Source: Leidyana gryllorum EB-2025a (taxonomy: Eukaryota > Apicomplexa). Taken from it: 64,000 bases of DNA. The notes beneath the pieces were generated by a model. It saw nothing but the letters and a program-made list of their open reading frames with translations, was not told where the DNA came from and did no database searches. Both the position numbers and the translations under genes were made by a program. Position 1 is the first letter of the stretch. Each line of letters opens with the position of its first letter. The stretch spans positions 62,001 through 126,000 of the forward strand of contig JBLWGC010000213.1 in NCBI GenBank assembly GCA_048772705.1, read 5' to 3'. Of the stretch, positions 44,607-55,283 are shown one piece after another.

Positions 44607-47600
44607 ATGAAGTGGCTGTGTTGCCTCTTAGGTCTCCTCAGTGGAAGTCGATCCCTGCGTACCACCTATGATCAGGTACTCATCCGCTTTGACTCTCAGT
44701 GTCTTGAGTCTCAAGATGCGCTGACCCTCGCTCGGGAATTGCGAGCAAACCTCGAAAATACTCTCCTACAAGTGCTTGAGGCACAGCGGGATCTCGATGT
44801 TGACAGCATCGAGGGTTCGTCTTTTTTACTTGAAGGGGCGGCTTTCACCTCGGCTGCCAGCCTTTCACGCGAACACGCTATCCACTCTCTAATAGACTGG
44901 CTCGATCACCACAATAATTCTCATCTAGTCGACCACGCCCTCGACAGCATCCTCACCCATATACACGACGCTGGGGCTATAGTCCATCAGCACTTCTTCC
45001 CCCCCGTTGCTGCCGACAGCCGCTCCTCAGAGCCCCGTCAGTACGACCTCGACTACCTCTTTGGGACACCTGCCCCACACTCAGCAGTTCCCACATCAGC
45101 ATACAATGTAAAAGACCCCGACACTCGCTCGCGCGTCGACGATGACGATCGGGGACGCCCCCGCCGTGGGGGTGGACGAACTTCTCGAGACGGAGGACGA
45201 CGGGGGGGAGACAGTGACTCTCGATCTGGCCGTGGAGGACGAAACGGAAACGATGACACCCGGTCCGGACGGGATGGGAGAGATGGCTCATACGGCAGCA
45301 ACCCCGACGCCAGAGGAGATGACATTGACTACATAACTCCTGGAGATGACTATGAGATCGACAACAACGACGGGAACGACGGGAACAACTTTCACTATGG
45401 AGACTACGACGAGGGTGGAGACTATCACCCTGGCAACGGAGGTGATTGGGGGGACAACGGTGGTGGAAATTATGGGGGCGGAGCCGACGACGACGCCGAC
45501 GACAACGACGACAGTGGCGATCGAGTCAGACCCACTCATTCTCCCTACCCGCCCACCACCAATGGCCATTGGCCCCCAGACTACAACAACTGGGGGCCGT
45601 ACCCCCCCAGCAGTGGTGGAAACAACCACTACTGGCCTCCTGGGAACAACGTGGATTACCTGCCGGGGCGTCCTCCATATGGCAGGCCTTCTTATCCATC
45701 TCCTCCGAGCATCCCCAACTACGACCACTCTTATCACAACGACTGGTACCCGGTCGATCCGGTGCCGATGCCTCGACCCCCTGTCCCGCGACCTCCCGTC
45801 CCGCGACCACCGAGTGCACCCGTTGTGATTGAGACACGAGGGAAGAAAGGCGGAAAGGGCGGTTCGAGTAAGTTACGCTCACTTCTCCTCGCACCCGGCT
45901 GACAGTAAAGACACGACACGACACGACCCGATGGATCGATCGATCCACCCTCCCTCCCAGAGGCCCTTTGCTCATTATCGCTTCACTTGGCAGAGTTCAA
46001 AAAGGCGAAACGAGCCATCATGGACGAGGACGAAGAGATCGATCTCCCCATGGAGTTCAACTTTGTAATGCCCAAAGAGAAGGCGGCCAAGAGGCCAAAG
46101 CAGAAGGTAAAGTACGAACAAGGGATTGTGTACGTAGTGGACACCGCGACTACGACCACTCGTGCTCCACCATCCTATGTCAAGTTCTTCAAGAACAAAA
46201 AGGAGAAGGCTTACGAAAAGCACTATCATTATCACTATTATGTGATGGACAGCAATGTGACCACCAGCAGACCTACGACCACGACTCAGGGAATCGACCC
46301 AAACAGCGACACTGTGACTCCCCCACCAGTCTTCACTACGACTACAACAACTCGACGCCGGACCAGACCACCTCGCACAACCTGTACCACCCGTCCGAGT
46401 TGCTGCAATAACTGCTGCAACCACAACTCCTGTGATTGCCCGTGTTCCGCTTGCAGACGTCACTACGACGATTACGATTCTGATTCGAGCTCAGACCACT
46501 ATGACGACAATAACAGCTTTTCTGGCATCGATTCCTTTGCCGCCGCACTCGACACAGATGTCGCTGCCTCCAGAGCGGTTGCTGATGCGGCTGAGAACGT
46601 ACGCAATGCGCGCAGGGCAGCTGTCGCGGCCAGACTGAGAAGTGAGGCCCAGAGACTGCAAAGTGCCATCAGTAGACTCGCAAAGCGGAAGCGAGAGAAG
46701 GCCGAGGCCAAAGCTCGTGGGTTTGGTGGGCCTCAAATCGACGGCCTCGACGAAGATCTCGCGAGAGTGATGATAGACAGATTAGGATATGGTGGGAATC
46801 TCAACAAAGAGCTCGCAACCGCTCGCCGAGGACTCGACAAAAGTGTCATCGGTACTCCCCACTCGCAATGGCCGGCGAGTGTTGAAGATATTGTCACAGC
46901 TTTGAACGTCGAAGCTCTGCGCATTTCGGTTGAGAGAAACAGTTACAGCGACTTCACCTCACTTCTCAAAGGAGATGGTGACGTGGAAATGCTCGAGGTC
47001 GATCGTTGGAGAAACCGAGTCGGTGGTCACCGCGCCTCTCCACTCACATACCAATACCTCCCATATCTGGATATTCTGGTCGTCGAGAATTGGTATCTGA
47101 TGCGAGAGGAGCTCCTGACTCTCCTGTCGGCAGTACCGTGCGTCGTCGGCAGCCCCACACCCAACAACATTCGTGACACTGGCCGAGTGATGGATGCGGA
47201 AAAGGTGAATCAACGGAACCGTCTGGCCGCACCTGAAGAGGGGAGCCGATATATCACTCTGCCTCTCGATCGAGAGTTGCGACTCCAAGTTGTTGGTTCA
47301 ACCAGTTTCTTCAAAGACTCGGCCCATCGACCACCAGTGGATCAGCAGTACGCACTTCCTGCCGAACCTCATTTCCGGAACGGTGTGCACTTGTTGGGCC
47401 CCTATCAGGGCGTTCCCTACGGGGCGAACATGATAGAGTTGTGGTCCCTCCTGGCAGAAAAGTATTCCGAACCCGAGGAGTTAGCAGCCCAAAGAGCCGT
47501 CACATCAGATTTGTTTGAGTCACTCTCAATCGAAATGCCCATAGCCGTATTGGACACAGACTGTTTAGAGGACTCATATGCTCAAACAGGTGAGTGGGTT

Positions 47601-48549
47601 ATCCAGTATAATTCGTTTTGGAACAGTTTCTTCAGCTATAAAGCAAGTGTGTCCTGGATGTCAGAGCTTGTGTCTCGATGTGTTTGACGCACGCAACATG
47701 GGAGTGTCGACTGTCAGCCTGCTGAGAGCTTTCGAGGAGCTGATGCGCAGACCTGACATTAGAGTGACACTGCTGAACTATCATGGAAAAGGGTAAGATA
47801 CAATTGTGAACCATCAACTCTGAGCATGGACACATCTTTGAGCGTAGGCACGATGAGATAGAATTGATGGCTTTAAAGAAGCTGTCGAACGAACATACGC
47901 ACTTGCTGGTCACTTCGGCTGGGATCGGAGGATGTAATTTAGATTGCACACACACCAACAGCTGCAACGACAGGGTGCAAGACCGAGCTTGTGACAGGTG
48001 GGTTCCCGGGCTGCAGTTTGTGGAAACGATTTTTATCTTTGGCCACAGTGTGTCTCCAGCGACTTACGAGCTGGATCATCTCGTGGTGGTTGGTGCTTCA
48101 GGATCTGACGGACGTCCGCTCACTCATAGCAATGTGGGTGTGGGAACGGTGACTTTGTTCGCTCCCGGGGTCGAATTTCGCGGGGGAAAGTCTGCACACA
48201 CGTCGTCATGTGAGTTTAGCTGGCTGTGGGTCAGAATGCTTAATTCCATCGAGCAGATGATCTTCCGGCTGAAGCACTCAAGAGTGCTGCGACCACGGCT
48301 GCAACTGCCACAGTGATATGGGCCGCATTACCGAAGATGGGGGCGACGCATATCAAAGACGCTTTGATTCGGGGAGTGACACTGAGCAGCGAATTACAAG
48401 GTGAGTCAATGAGTCCCCGTGGGCGGACGTGTGCATCCTTTTTTTCATCGCTCTTCATTGCAGATGCCACCAAGAGTGGAGGAGTGCTCAATGCAGCCCA
48501 AGCTTTTGTAGCCTCGGTGAGGCTGAATGAGGTGGTGGTAGCACATTAA
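44607..48549 (+). CDS. Subtilisin-like pseudoprotease with long low-complexity N-terminus
   Basis: Tandem paralogue of the preceding protease, 1184 residues. Exons 44607-45867, 45994-47589, 47636-47792, 47848-47997, 48049-48209, 48257-48400 and 48464-48549. It begins with a signal peptide (MKWLCCLLGLLSGSRS), then a low-complexity region: Arg/Gly/Asp-rich, then Asp/Asn/Gly-rich, Pro/Tyr-rich, basic (GKKGGKGG), His/Tyr-rich, Thr-rich and Cys-rich (CCNNCCNHNSCDCPCSAC). Pro-region similarity starts near YLPYLDILVVENWYL. The Asp region is MPIAVLDTDCLED, but the exons that carry the His motif in the sister gene are absent, the Asn motif reads SAGIGG, and the Ser motif is replaced by an Ala-rich stretch (SAATTAATATVIW). 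It should therefore be inactive and may serve a structural or regulatory role. The 51-bp intron 47998-48048 has no in-frame stop. Confidence 0.82.
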
Positions 48550-48582
48550 TAGTCGATTTTTTCTTCGTTACGAACAATCGCT

Positions 48583-49374
48583 TCAATCTTCGTCTACATC
48601 GACCACCTCGCCAGGAACGAAGGGGCCCGCTGTAACCTTTTTGGCCACAGTAAGCGTGGTGGAGGAAGCAGCCGTCGTGCAGCTCTTAGCTTTGCGTGCG
48701 GCTCGAAACAGGTCATGACCATTTGATTTCGTAGAGTTCGACTTTGATGAGGGCGCGGAGGGGATGATGGTCACCTCGTCGTCTCCGTCATCAGACTCGA
48801 TGGTGCAGCAGGTAGTGTTAGGCAGCGCCGGCCGCCCCGACCCCGTTCGGTACCGGAACCGTCCGTCGTCCTCTACCACCATGAGTTTATCCCAAGCCGG
48901 GCGTCCATTGTCAAAGGGCTTGAAAACGTCGCGGAACATGTCGCCGCTGACATCACCGCTGATGAAGAAGTTGTAGGTGTTGTGTACATGTTGAACCGGT
49001 GGACCACTGTGTGGGGCACAGCCCGAAGGCCCCATTCGGTGGTACCGATGACCATCACTCTTGGGCTCGCAATTGTCAAAGTACTCGTAATGTCTTGCAC
49101 GTCGGCCCCAGTGCCGGAGTTCTGAAGACGCGCCTTCCGTCCAATCTTGTGATTCTGCTGACACTTCGCCGTTATTGTATTGATAGGAAGAGGAAAGAGG
49201 CGGCGTAGTATGCGAACTAGGGGAGAAGTAGTGGGTAGTGGAGTAAGGAGCTGCTCTCAAGTGGGTAGGTGTCGAGTGGGACGGGGGATTGTATTTCACC
49301 ACTTTGGTCGCTTCTATAATCTGATCCAAAGTGACTTCCTTCTCCATAACCGACGTATCTCGCTGACCCGTCAT
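48583..49374 (-). CDS. Hypothetical protein, unspliced
   Basis: Unknown function, 263 residues without introns. The ATG at 49374 lies only 6 bp after the stop of the upstream PCID2-type gene, and the stop is 33 bp from the stop of the convergent pseudoprotease. The sequence is Ser/Thr/Tyr-rich at the N-terminus, with a possibly folded middle (RMGPSGCAPH, DVFKPFDNGRPAWDKLMVVEDDGRFRY) and a basic then acidic tail (DEVTIIPSAPSS ... VVDVDED). No signal peptide or membrane segment was seen. The length, composition and position support a real gene, but no homologue is known to me. Confidence 0.6.
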   Translation of the reverse strand: MTGQRDTSVMEKEVTLDQIIEATKVVKYNPPSHSTPTHLRAAPYSTTHYFSPSSHTTPPLSSSYQYNNGEVSAESQDWTEGASSELRHWGRRARHYEYFDNCEPKSDGHRYHRMGPSGCAPHSGPPVQHVHNTYNFFISGDVSGDMFRDVFKPFDNGRPAWDKLMVVEDDGRFRYRTGSGRPALPNTTCCTIESDDGDDEVTIIPSAPSSKSNSTKSNGHDLFRAARKAKSCTTAASSTTLTVAKKVTAGPFVPGEVVDVDED

Positions 49375-49380
49375 GGTCAC

Positions 49381-51021
49381 CTATTGTTGTTGGACACGAC
49401 CGCCCTCGTGTACAGGCGGAAAGGGGATTTTTTTCGACACAACTAACATCCTCGGTTGCCACGCAATGTAGCCACGGATATAGTCTTGTCGGATCAAACT
49501 CCCCATCACACACATCATCTGGAAATTACCACACTTAGACACACACACACGCGGTGCAAACACTCACCTCTTCTTCGTCGAACTCCAGAATCTCATCTCC
49601 CAGCCGACTTTTCTCCAACTGGTCCATCTGCCATTTGAATCCAGCCGTGAAAAACCGTAGCGACACCACGTTCCCTTGGTCTCCTGCCTTGCCGTGTGCT
49701 AAACACCACCCATAAATACGTTCACATAACGACCGCTGCACCAGGTATTTGACTCGCTGGAGGCACAGCGTCGTTCCATCTTCGTAAAACCGGTCACTGT
49801 ACTTTGTCTGAGGACCGACGACGCGATGACACAGTATTTGTTTCAATCTGCGGACGGGTGACTCACCATGGCATCGTGGTACTGTAGCAGGTCTCCCTTC
49901 CTGATGGCTTCAACTACCTGTTTGTAGTGATCGAGTCTGAGGACCGATTTGTAGTGGATTCAGGTGTGCAGCGCAAACTCACTTGCAAGACTCGAGGAAG
50001 CCCCGCGGCGGCAAGTACCCCAGCTTCAAACGAACGGCCACCAAACAAGCGATGATGGATCTGAGGGAAGACATTGATTGATGGCCATTGATTGATTGTT
50101 GGAGCGGCTCACCTTTTCAGAGCCACCTGTTTGGCCGGGCAGTATGTGTAGGACCACACCAAAGGGTCCTCAGCTTGTGCAAAGCTCTCGCGTTGGAGGA
50201 GCAGATTCCCATAGTAGTACCGGAACCTGGTTGCGGGGCCCCTCGGGGCGTGGGGTGATATTGGTTGACTGGAGAGGGAGTTGTTCGGGGGGCGTGCGGT
50301 TCCACTCACTTGGCCGGGATAGTCTTCAAAAAGGCGGCGGCCATTTGAACGTTGCGTAGCTTCAAACAAACCCTGATGGAGCCACCCAGCAAGATCATAT
50401 AGGCTCCTTGGTTGGTATCATCTCCTCTAAACTTGCCTATGTGCTTCCGGATGCCATTGAGCACTTCTTGTAAGTATACATTTGATCCAAAGTTCATATT
50501 CTCGTCTTCCACTTCAATCATATCACTGGTCATTCCCTGTGAGTTCTCGTCGGCGAGGTCCGCCGCAGTAACTACAAAATCGCACACCGAGCCCAAAGCG
50601 GGTGTCAGACAGTGCCATGCGATATCATCGCGCAGCAGACCGATCCAACAGTCCACAATGTCCTGCCCGAGTCTCACAACAGCAACCCAATCCTGCGATA
50701 TAGCGGCCTGGAGAAGTTTAAAGTAGGACACGGCCGAGTTCCGAAAGTCGAGGCTCATTGAGGGACATAAGGCGGCGAAGATGGCGGTGAGTTGATGCTG
50801 AAGAACGGAGGTACAGAGTTGGCAACGCTATGGCTTCTTACCGCCGGCAAACTTAATACTTCGTCTGGAGTGACTAGCTTCCCTTTGTTCGTGTCCATCT
50901 CGAAGTGGGGGATAGTTGTCACCCGATGGGGTGTGAAGAGCCAAGCCAGACTGCCTCCATGGCGCCTCAGTAGCGCGGCCTCAACCTCGTAGGCCCACCT
51001 GTCCACAGAGGGGGGGGCCAT
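49381..51021 (-). CDS. PCI-domain protein, TREX-2 subunit PCID2/Thp1 type
   Basis: Likely subunit of TREX-2, which links transcription to mRNA export at nuclear pores; CSN12-type relatives share the fold. Exons, 5' to 3': 51021-50842, 50797-50310, 50226-50113, 50060-49983, 49936-49867, 49807-49568 and 49518-49381; 435 residues, close to the usual size. Family landmarks are the helix YYYGNLLLQRESFAQAEDPL, the LVAVRLKLGYLPP loop, VVEAIRKGDLLQYHDAM, and the C-terminal winged-helix end (IRGYIAWQPRMLVVSKKIPF, with the conserved PFPP). The start is the first ATG, 18 bp from the divergent ATG at 51040. Choice between PCID2 and CSN12 rests on the VVSKKIPFPP ending, which favours PCID2. Confidence 0.88.
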
Positions 51022-51039
51022 GGTACTTTGTTTTTTACT
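51022..51039. promoter_or_regulatory. 18-bp divergent gap between two start codons
   Basis: The ATG of the PCID2-type gene (51021, minus) and the ATG of the next gene (51040, plus) are only 18 bp apart. The gap is T-rich on the plus strand (TTTGTTTTTTACT). Confidence 0.6.
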
Positions 51040-53100
51040 ATGTCAACTCCACGCGTAGCCCGCCATATACATGCCAGAGAGAAGATAGACCAAGCCTTCA
51101 CAGCTTTCTGTGCGGACATAGGCTTTGTGTCATCCAACAAGACCTTCCAGAAGCTTACCAGTGACTTCTTCAATCGTCAATGGGACGGTATCCAGTTTCA
51201 ACTACCTCCCCCCAAGAACCAGGAGCAACCCATCCAAGCCACTCCCTCGAATTCACCTAACAAGAAACAGACTACTCTGCGGAAAGACGTCCCCACATTG
51301 ACCACCGCGACTGATAAAGATAAGGAAAAGGCTCGCCAGGGCGGCCGCAAGCGAACCACACAGAGTGCCTCGCCCCAACATCAGCCCGATATACCTCCTT
51401 CCACTCCCGATAAATCTCAGACTACCGCTCCTCCCGTGACAGTGCCGACGACCGATGCACCTCCCTTCAACAGCTGCGCCTCCCTCCACGCCACGGCACA
51501 ATCTCAAACCACTGCCGGGGCGGCGACCCCCATAATCTCATGCCCTCCCTTAACGAGCCGCATCGAAATACTGGTGGCCTGTCCACCAGTGGGCCGCCGA
51601 AGCTTCCTGGACACCACCAAGCAGTCTGGGATTGGCGCTATAGACTCACTCATTGCCAAACTGGCCCTTGACCGTCTTGGCCCTCCCACTGTTCCCACCG
51701 AAATGTATCATATCACCCAGGGCCCCAACGGCCCACCAAACCTCATGATGCCAGCGCTCAGCAGACAACTGGTTTCTGCGACCGTACCTCCTGAACCTCC
51801 AAGACCGCTCAAGATAGGCGACGGAGTCATTACGGCGCACACCATTCTGCCCAATCCCGACGGGGCTGTAATCTGGTTAGCGGGAGTGGACTGTGACTGG
51901 GGGAGCTTTCCAGCCGCCTCTCGCACCTCCAGTCCCTATATAACTGTTCTGGCACTACCAAGGCGGGAGATAATGATCGATCATATGATTTTGTCAGAGA
52001 AGATTGGACCAGTGGTAGCATTGAAAGCCAGTGCTTCGGATGACGACACTGTGGCCGCCCTGACCTCCAATGGATCCATTCTGATCCTGACACTGAGTGT
52101 CACCCAACAAACTGACGGGACCGTATCGTGGCAACTAACTATTCCTTGCCGCCTATCGTTGTCGCACGCTATAAATCGGCCAAGAATCGAGGTTCCGAAG
52201 CTTTTCCTCTCAGTTATTCCTTATAAGCGTCAAGCTGCTTGTCAAGGTTTGTCTGCCAGCGTGCAAACGTTTGTCATGGCGGCGGTGGTATACGACGCAT
52301 CGAATGCCCACATCGGTTGGGTGGTGCAAGAACAACCGGGCGACCAAATAATCTCTTCGTCTACATGGTGTCTCGTGAACACAGGAGGATTGGTGGGCTG
52401 CGTGTGCGAGAATCGTGTGCGGGAGGTACCAGATATGAACACAGAGGAGCACTTGCTGATGCTGGATCTTGCGGCGGGTTTCCACGCGCTAGACGCGTAC
52501 GAGGCTTTGTTCACGAGCTTGGTGCATAAGTCTTGGGAAAAAGTGGTTGCCAGTGAGGCAGCAGCGAATGCAGTTCAGGAGTTCCGCACTCTGTATGTTG
52601 ACCTCTTCCTGGACACGTGGCTGCAACAACAGTTGCCGAATGGGGAGGCAGGGATGTGTCCGCCCACGCCGTCTGCTCGCACGCCCAGAAGGCAGGGGGG
52701 TCTAACATTGCCTGTGGGGCGTCGCCTGGATGGGAAGCTGGAACCATATACGCGTCCTGGGTTCAACGAAGTGCTGTTGGGTCAGATGAAGGGGGATCTG
52801 GAGAAAGTGTTCGAGTGTTGGGTGAACACGTTTGCGAGCAGTCGTTTGCACGTGTTGTTATTGGAGCGGTTGTTGCAGGCGGTGCGTAAGTTACGTCGCG
52901 AAGAGGAGTCAGGGAGTGATATTGCGAATGACTTACAAGAGATAGCTACTGAGGCTCACAACGAGCTGGATCGGAACAAGTTATTGGATAAGAGTAAAGC
53001 ATTGGATACTGTGATGGGTCTACGGTCTCTGCTTTTCCTAACGACCCTGGAGGTGCTTTTCAAGTTAAGCTCGAACTTGTTGGTGCGAAACTGTGTGTGA
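51040..53100 (+). CDS. Hypothetical protein, possible beta-propeller-like middle
   Basis: Unknown function, 686 residues in one exon. The ATG at 51040 is preferred over an in-frame ATG at 51028. The N-terminus (about 1-50) is a helical domain (HAREKIDQAFTAFCADIGF), followed by a Pro/Thr/Gln-rich linker (about 55-170). The middle (about 170-480) is made of short hydrophobic strands such as VVALKASASDDDTVAALTSN and SILILTLSV, reminiscent of WD40-like or HIRA-type propellers, but no repeat is clear enough to name. The C-terminus is helical with Leu-rich stretches. Cellular location is not evident. It is followed 41 bp later by a membrane-protein gene. Confidence 0.75.
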   Translation: MSTPRVARHIHAREKIDQAFTAFCADIGFVSSNKTFQKLTSDFFNRQWDGIQFQLPPPKNQEQPIQATPSNSPNKKQTTLRKDVPTLTTATDKDKEKARQGGRKRTTQSASPQHQPDIPPSTPDKSQTTAPPVTVPTTDAPPFNSCASLHATAQSQTTAGAATPIISCPPLTSRIEILVACPPVGRRSFLDTTKQSGIGAIDSLIAKLALDRLGPPTVPTEMYHITQGPNGPPNLMMPALSRQLVSATVPPEPPRPLKIGDGVITAHTILPNPDGAVIWLAGVDCDWGSFPAASRTSSPYITVLALPRREIMIDHMILSEKIGPVVALKASASDDDTVAALTSNGSILILTLSVTQQTDGTVSWQLTIPCRLSLSHAINRPRIEVPKLFLSVIPYKRQAACQGLSASVQTFVMAAVVYDASNAHIGWVVQEQPGDQIISSSTWCLVNTGGLVGCVCENRVREVPDMNTEEHLLMLDLAAGFHALDAYEALFTSLVHKSWEKVVASEAAANAVQEFRTLYVDLFLDTWLQQQLPNGEAGMCPPTPSARTPRRQGGLTLPVGRRLDGKLEPYTRPGFNEVLLGQMKGDLEKVFECWVNTFASSRLHVLLLERLLQAVRKLRREEESGSDIANDLQEIATEAHNELDRNKLLDKSKALDTVMGLRSLLFLTTLEVLFKLSSNLLVRNCV

Positions 53101-53141
53101 TTAGAAATTTCGGAAGTTGTGATTACTTTTGACGTCTTACG

Positions 53142-54122
53142 ATGAGCACCGGGAACTACTCGTTCGATCCTGAAGCCCACAGGCTCAAAGATACCACACG
53201 TGCGACTCATTCCTTCAATCAACGAGAGTATTTTGATGACAAAAAAGCCCGTAAAGGATGGTGGGTTCTCCACACGGCGACGGCCACCGATCATAAAACA
53301 CTGGCTCGAGCGCTAATCAACATTGTTGGTGCTACGTTGTTTGCGGTGGGCAGTTTAGGGTGGGTAGTCGGATTCCCAACTATCGGGACGTTTATCTTCG
53401 CTGGCTCGAATGTATTCTGCTATTGTGTCACTGGTACATGGTGGGCGCTCGCTGCACGAGCGACATTCAAGAATAGATACGAACGCGAAGCAATGTTGAT
53501 GAGACAAATTAGTACAGGCGAAGAGTCTATGAGGCGGATGCATCCCGGTTTAATGGAGTCTCCGGCTTCCGCCTTACCTCAACTTGACACGCCCGATGTG
53601 GTGAAAGCGTTCAGGATTCTTACTCACCTCGAGATGATGGCCGCCGCTTGGCAGGTCACCGGAGCCTTGGCGTTCACAGTCGGCTGTTTTACTGACTATT
53701 TCATTGGAGAAGCCTTCTACACCGAAACTGTACTGTTCTGGTTAGCGGGATCGTTCTTCTTCACACTACAAGCCATGATTTCCCAAATCATTTGCGAATC
53801 CGCTTGGGGACCCTTACTGCCGCTGTGGCCCATGTGGCCGTCTCTCCATCAGCAAATACAAATGGGCACTCTTGCAAACAGCTGCTGCACACGCAGACGC
53901 TTGTGTGTGCACAAGTGCGTACCAGGAGCTATGCTGAATTTCCTTGGTTCACTCATCTTTTCCGTGGCGAGCGTCTGTCTCTGGTACGAGAAGACCGACT
54001 GGCTTGGGGGCTGGGGCTATCTGGTTGGATCGGCAATGTTCGTCATCGCTGCTTATGCGGATGTCATTGGATTCCTGGATGCACTCGCCTCGCGCAGTCT
54101 GGCGCTAGGCAGCTCTCGATGA
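53142..54122 (+). CDS. Multi-pass membrane protein with repeated helix pairs
   Basis: Predicted integral membrane protein of 326 residues, single exon. Three pairs of hydrophobic segments occur: residues about 55-105 (INIVGATLFAVGSLGWVVGF then FIFAGSNVFCYCVTG), about 165-215 (VTGALAFTVGCFTDYF then FWLAGSFFFTLQAMI) and about 265-320 (MLNFLGSLIFSVASVCLWY then YLVGSAMFVIAAYAD). Each pair repeats the pattern G.L.F.VG/AS..W and then GS..F, which resembles the YrhK-type fold known from bacteria and some protists. A role cannot be inferred. There is no cleavable signal peptide; the first 50 residues are polar. It ends 38 bp before the next start codon. Confidence 0.8.
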   Translation: MSTGNYSFDPEAHRLKDTTRATHSFNQREYFDDKKARKGWWVLHTATATDHKTLARALINIVGATLFAVGSLGWVVGFPTIGTFIFAGSNVFCYCVTGTWWALAARATFKNRYEREAMLMRQISTGEESMRRMHPGLMESPASALPQLDTPDVVKAFRILTHLEMMAAAWQVTGALAFTVGCFTDYFIGEAFYTETVLFWLAGSFFFTLQAMISQIICESAWGPLLPLWPMWPSLHQQIQMGTLANSCCTRRRLCVHKCVPGAMLNFLGSLIFSVASVCLWYEKTDWLGGWGYLVGSAMFVIAAYADVIGFLDALASRSLALGSSR

Positions 54123-54160
54123 TTTTGACTGTTTTGTTGGTTTTTTCGTACTGAGGGACT

Positions 54161-55204
54161 ATGGCTCAAAGACCCTGGGAGGTCTTACGTGACAAACCCA
54201 TTTCTTTGAGCGATGCTTCGGACTTTCTACACAAATCTTTGAGGGACATTCGAGCTACAACCTCCACCACGCGAAACTCGGTGCCATGCCCACCTCACCT
54301 ACTCGACTCTATCAACCGCCTCTCCACCGAAGTGGATGAGATCCTTCATGACAAAAAACGAAGACGTGTCCTCGAAGGCCTCCCCAGATCCTCTTCTTCG
54401 CGATCAGCTCCCTATGCCTCGCCCTCGGACCCCAAACCATCTCAACCCACACAATGTGTCTTTCGCAAGATGGTTGTGAGGTGAGTGCGCCCATCCAGAT
54501 GCTCCTTCTTTCACAGCACTCGTTGCGCCATGCAGAGGCTTGGCGCAGTTAATGCCCTTATATTTGGGTCATATAGAGTACGGAATAAAGCTGTTCCTGT
54601 CGAACTTCTTGATGGGGTAAGCATAGAGCCTCTACTCATCCTTCCAACTCGCTCGTAGCTTCGTGCCCGAATTTGAAGGCGTTTGGGTGGCATACCGAAA
54701 GGTACGAAGCCCCGATAAAATGGGCTTCACCTATGACGCTGAGCGCTTAGGCGTAATGGTGTTCAGAATTGAGCTTGAAGTTCTGGTATTCGCCCCCAAA
54801 CAGGGCTTCACTTTACGTAAGTGAACTAACTAGTGTTCGATCGATCGACTGAGTGTGTGCAGCTGCGTGTGTCACCGAGGTGCGACGCGACGGACTGGAC
54901 GCCCTAGTATTAGGCACGTGGATGGTGAATATTCCCAGTAACCGGTTTCTGGAAGGGAGTATCATTAGCCGGACGCGTGATGACACCATTGTGAAAGTGG
55001 TTGATCCCTTGAAGCCGAGTGCTCCCCCTCAGAAGATCGAGAAGACCAGCACTATAAAGTTCGTGGTTCTAAGGTAAGCAAGCACTGACGGTGGGGGGGG
55101 ACGCCAACTATCTGTTGTTATGCAGGCTACAGTGTACAGCAGGGGAAGGAAAAGAGTATTTCGCCATAGAAGGATCGCTGCGCGCAGTGAAGATCGCTAG
55201 CTAA
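54161..55204 (+). CDS. RNA polymerase I subunit A43-like (Rpb7 family)
   Basis: Likely RNA polymerase I stalk subunit, acting in rRNA transcription in the nucleolus. Exons 54161-54480, 54536-54616, 54659-54816, 54863-55073 and 55126-55204 give 282 residues. The first 105 residues are low in order and include a basic patch (DKKRRRVLEG). From there the Rpb7-type N-terminal domain follows: GLAQLMPLYLGHIEYGIKLF, FEGVWVAYRKVRS and MVFRIELEVLVFAPKQGFTL, then an OB-like part with ALVLGTWMVNIPSNRF, which corresponds to the NASI segment of A43. A Pol III Rpc25-type assignment is possible; the VAYRKVRS strand and the NASI-like segment favour A43. A spacing of 38 bp separates it from the membrane-protein gene. 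Confidence 0.65.
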
Positions 55205-55283
55205 GCAGGCACAATGACATTGTTCCCCAGCGGGTGGATATGGATGTGTGTGATAGTAGACACAGAGTCAATCAGTCAGTCAG

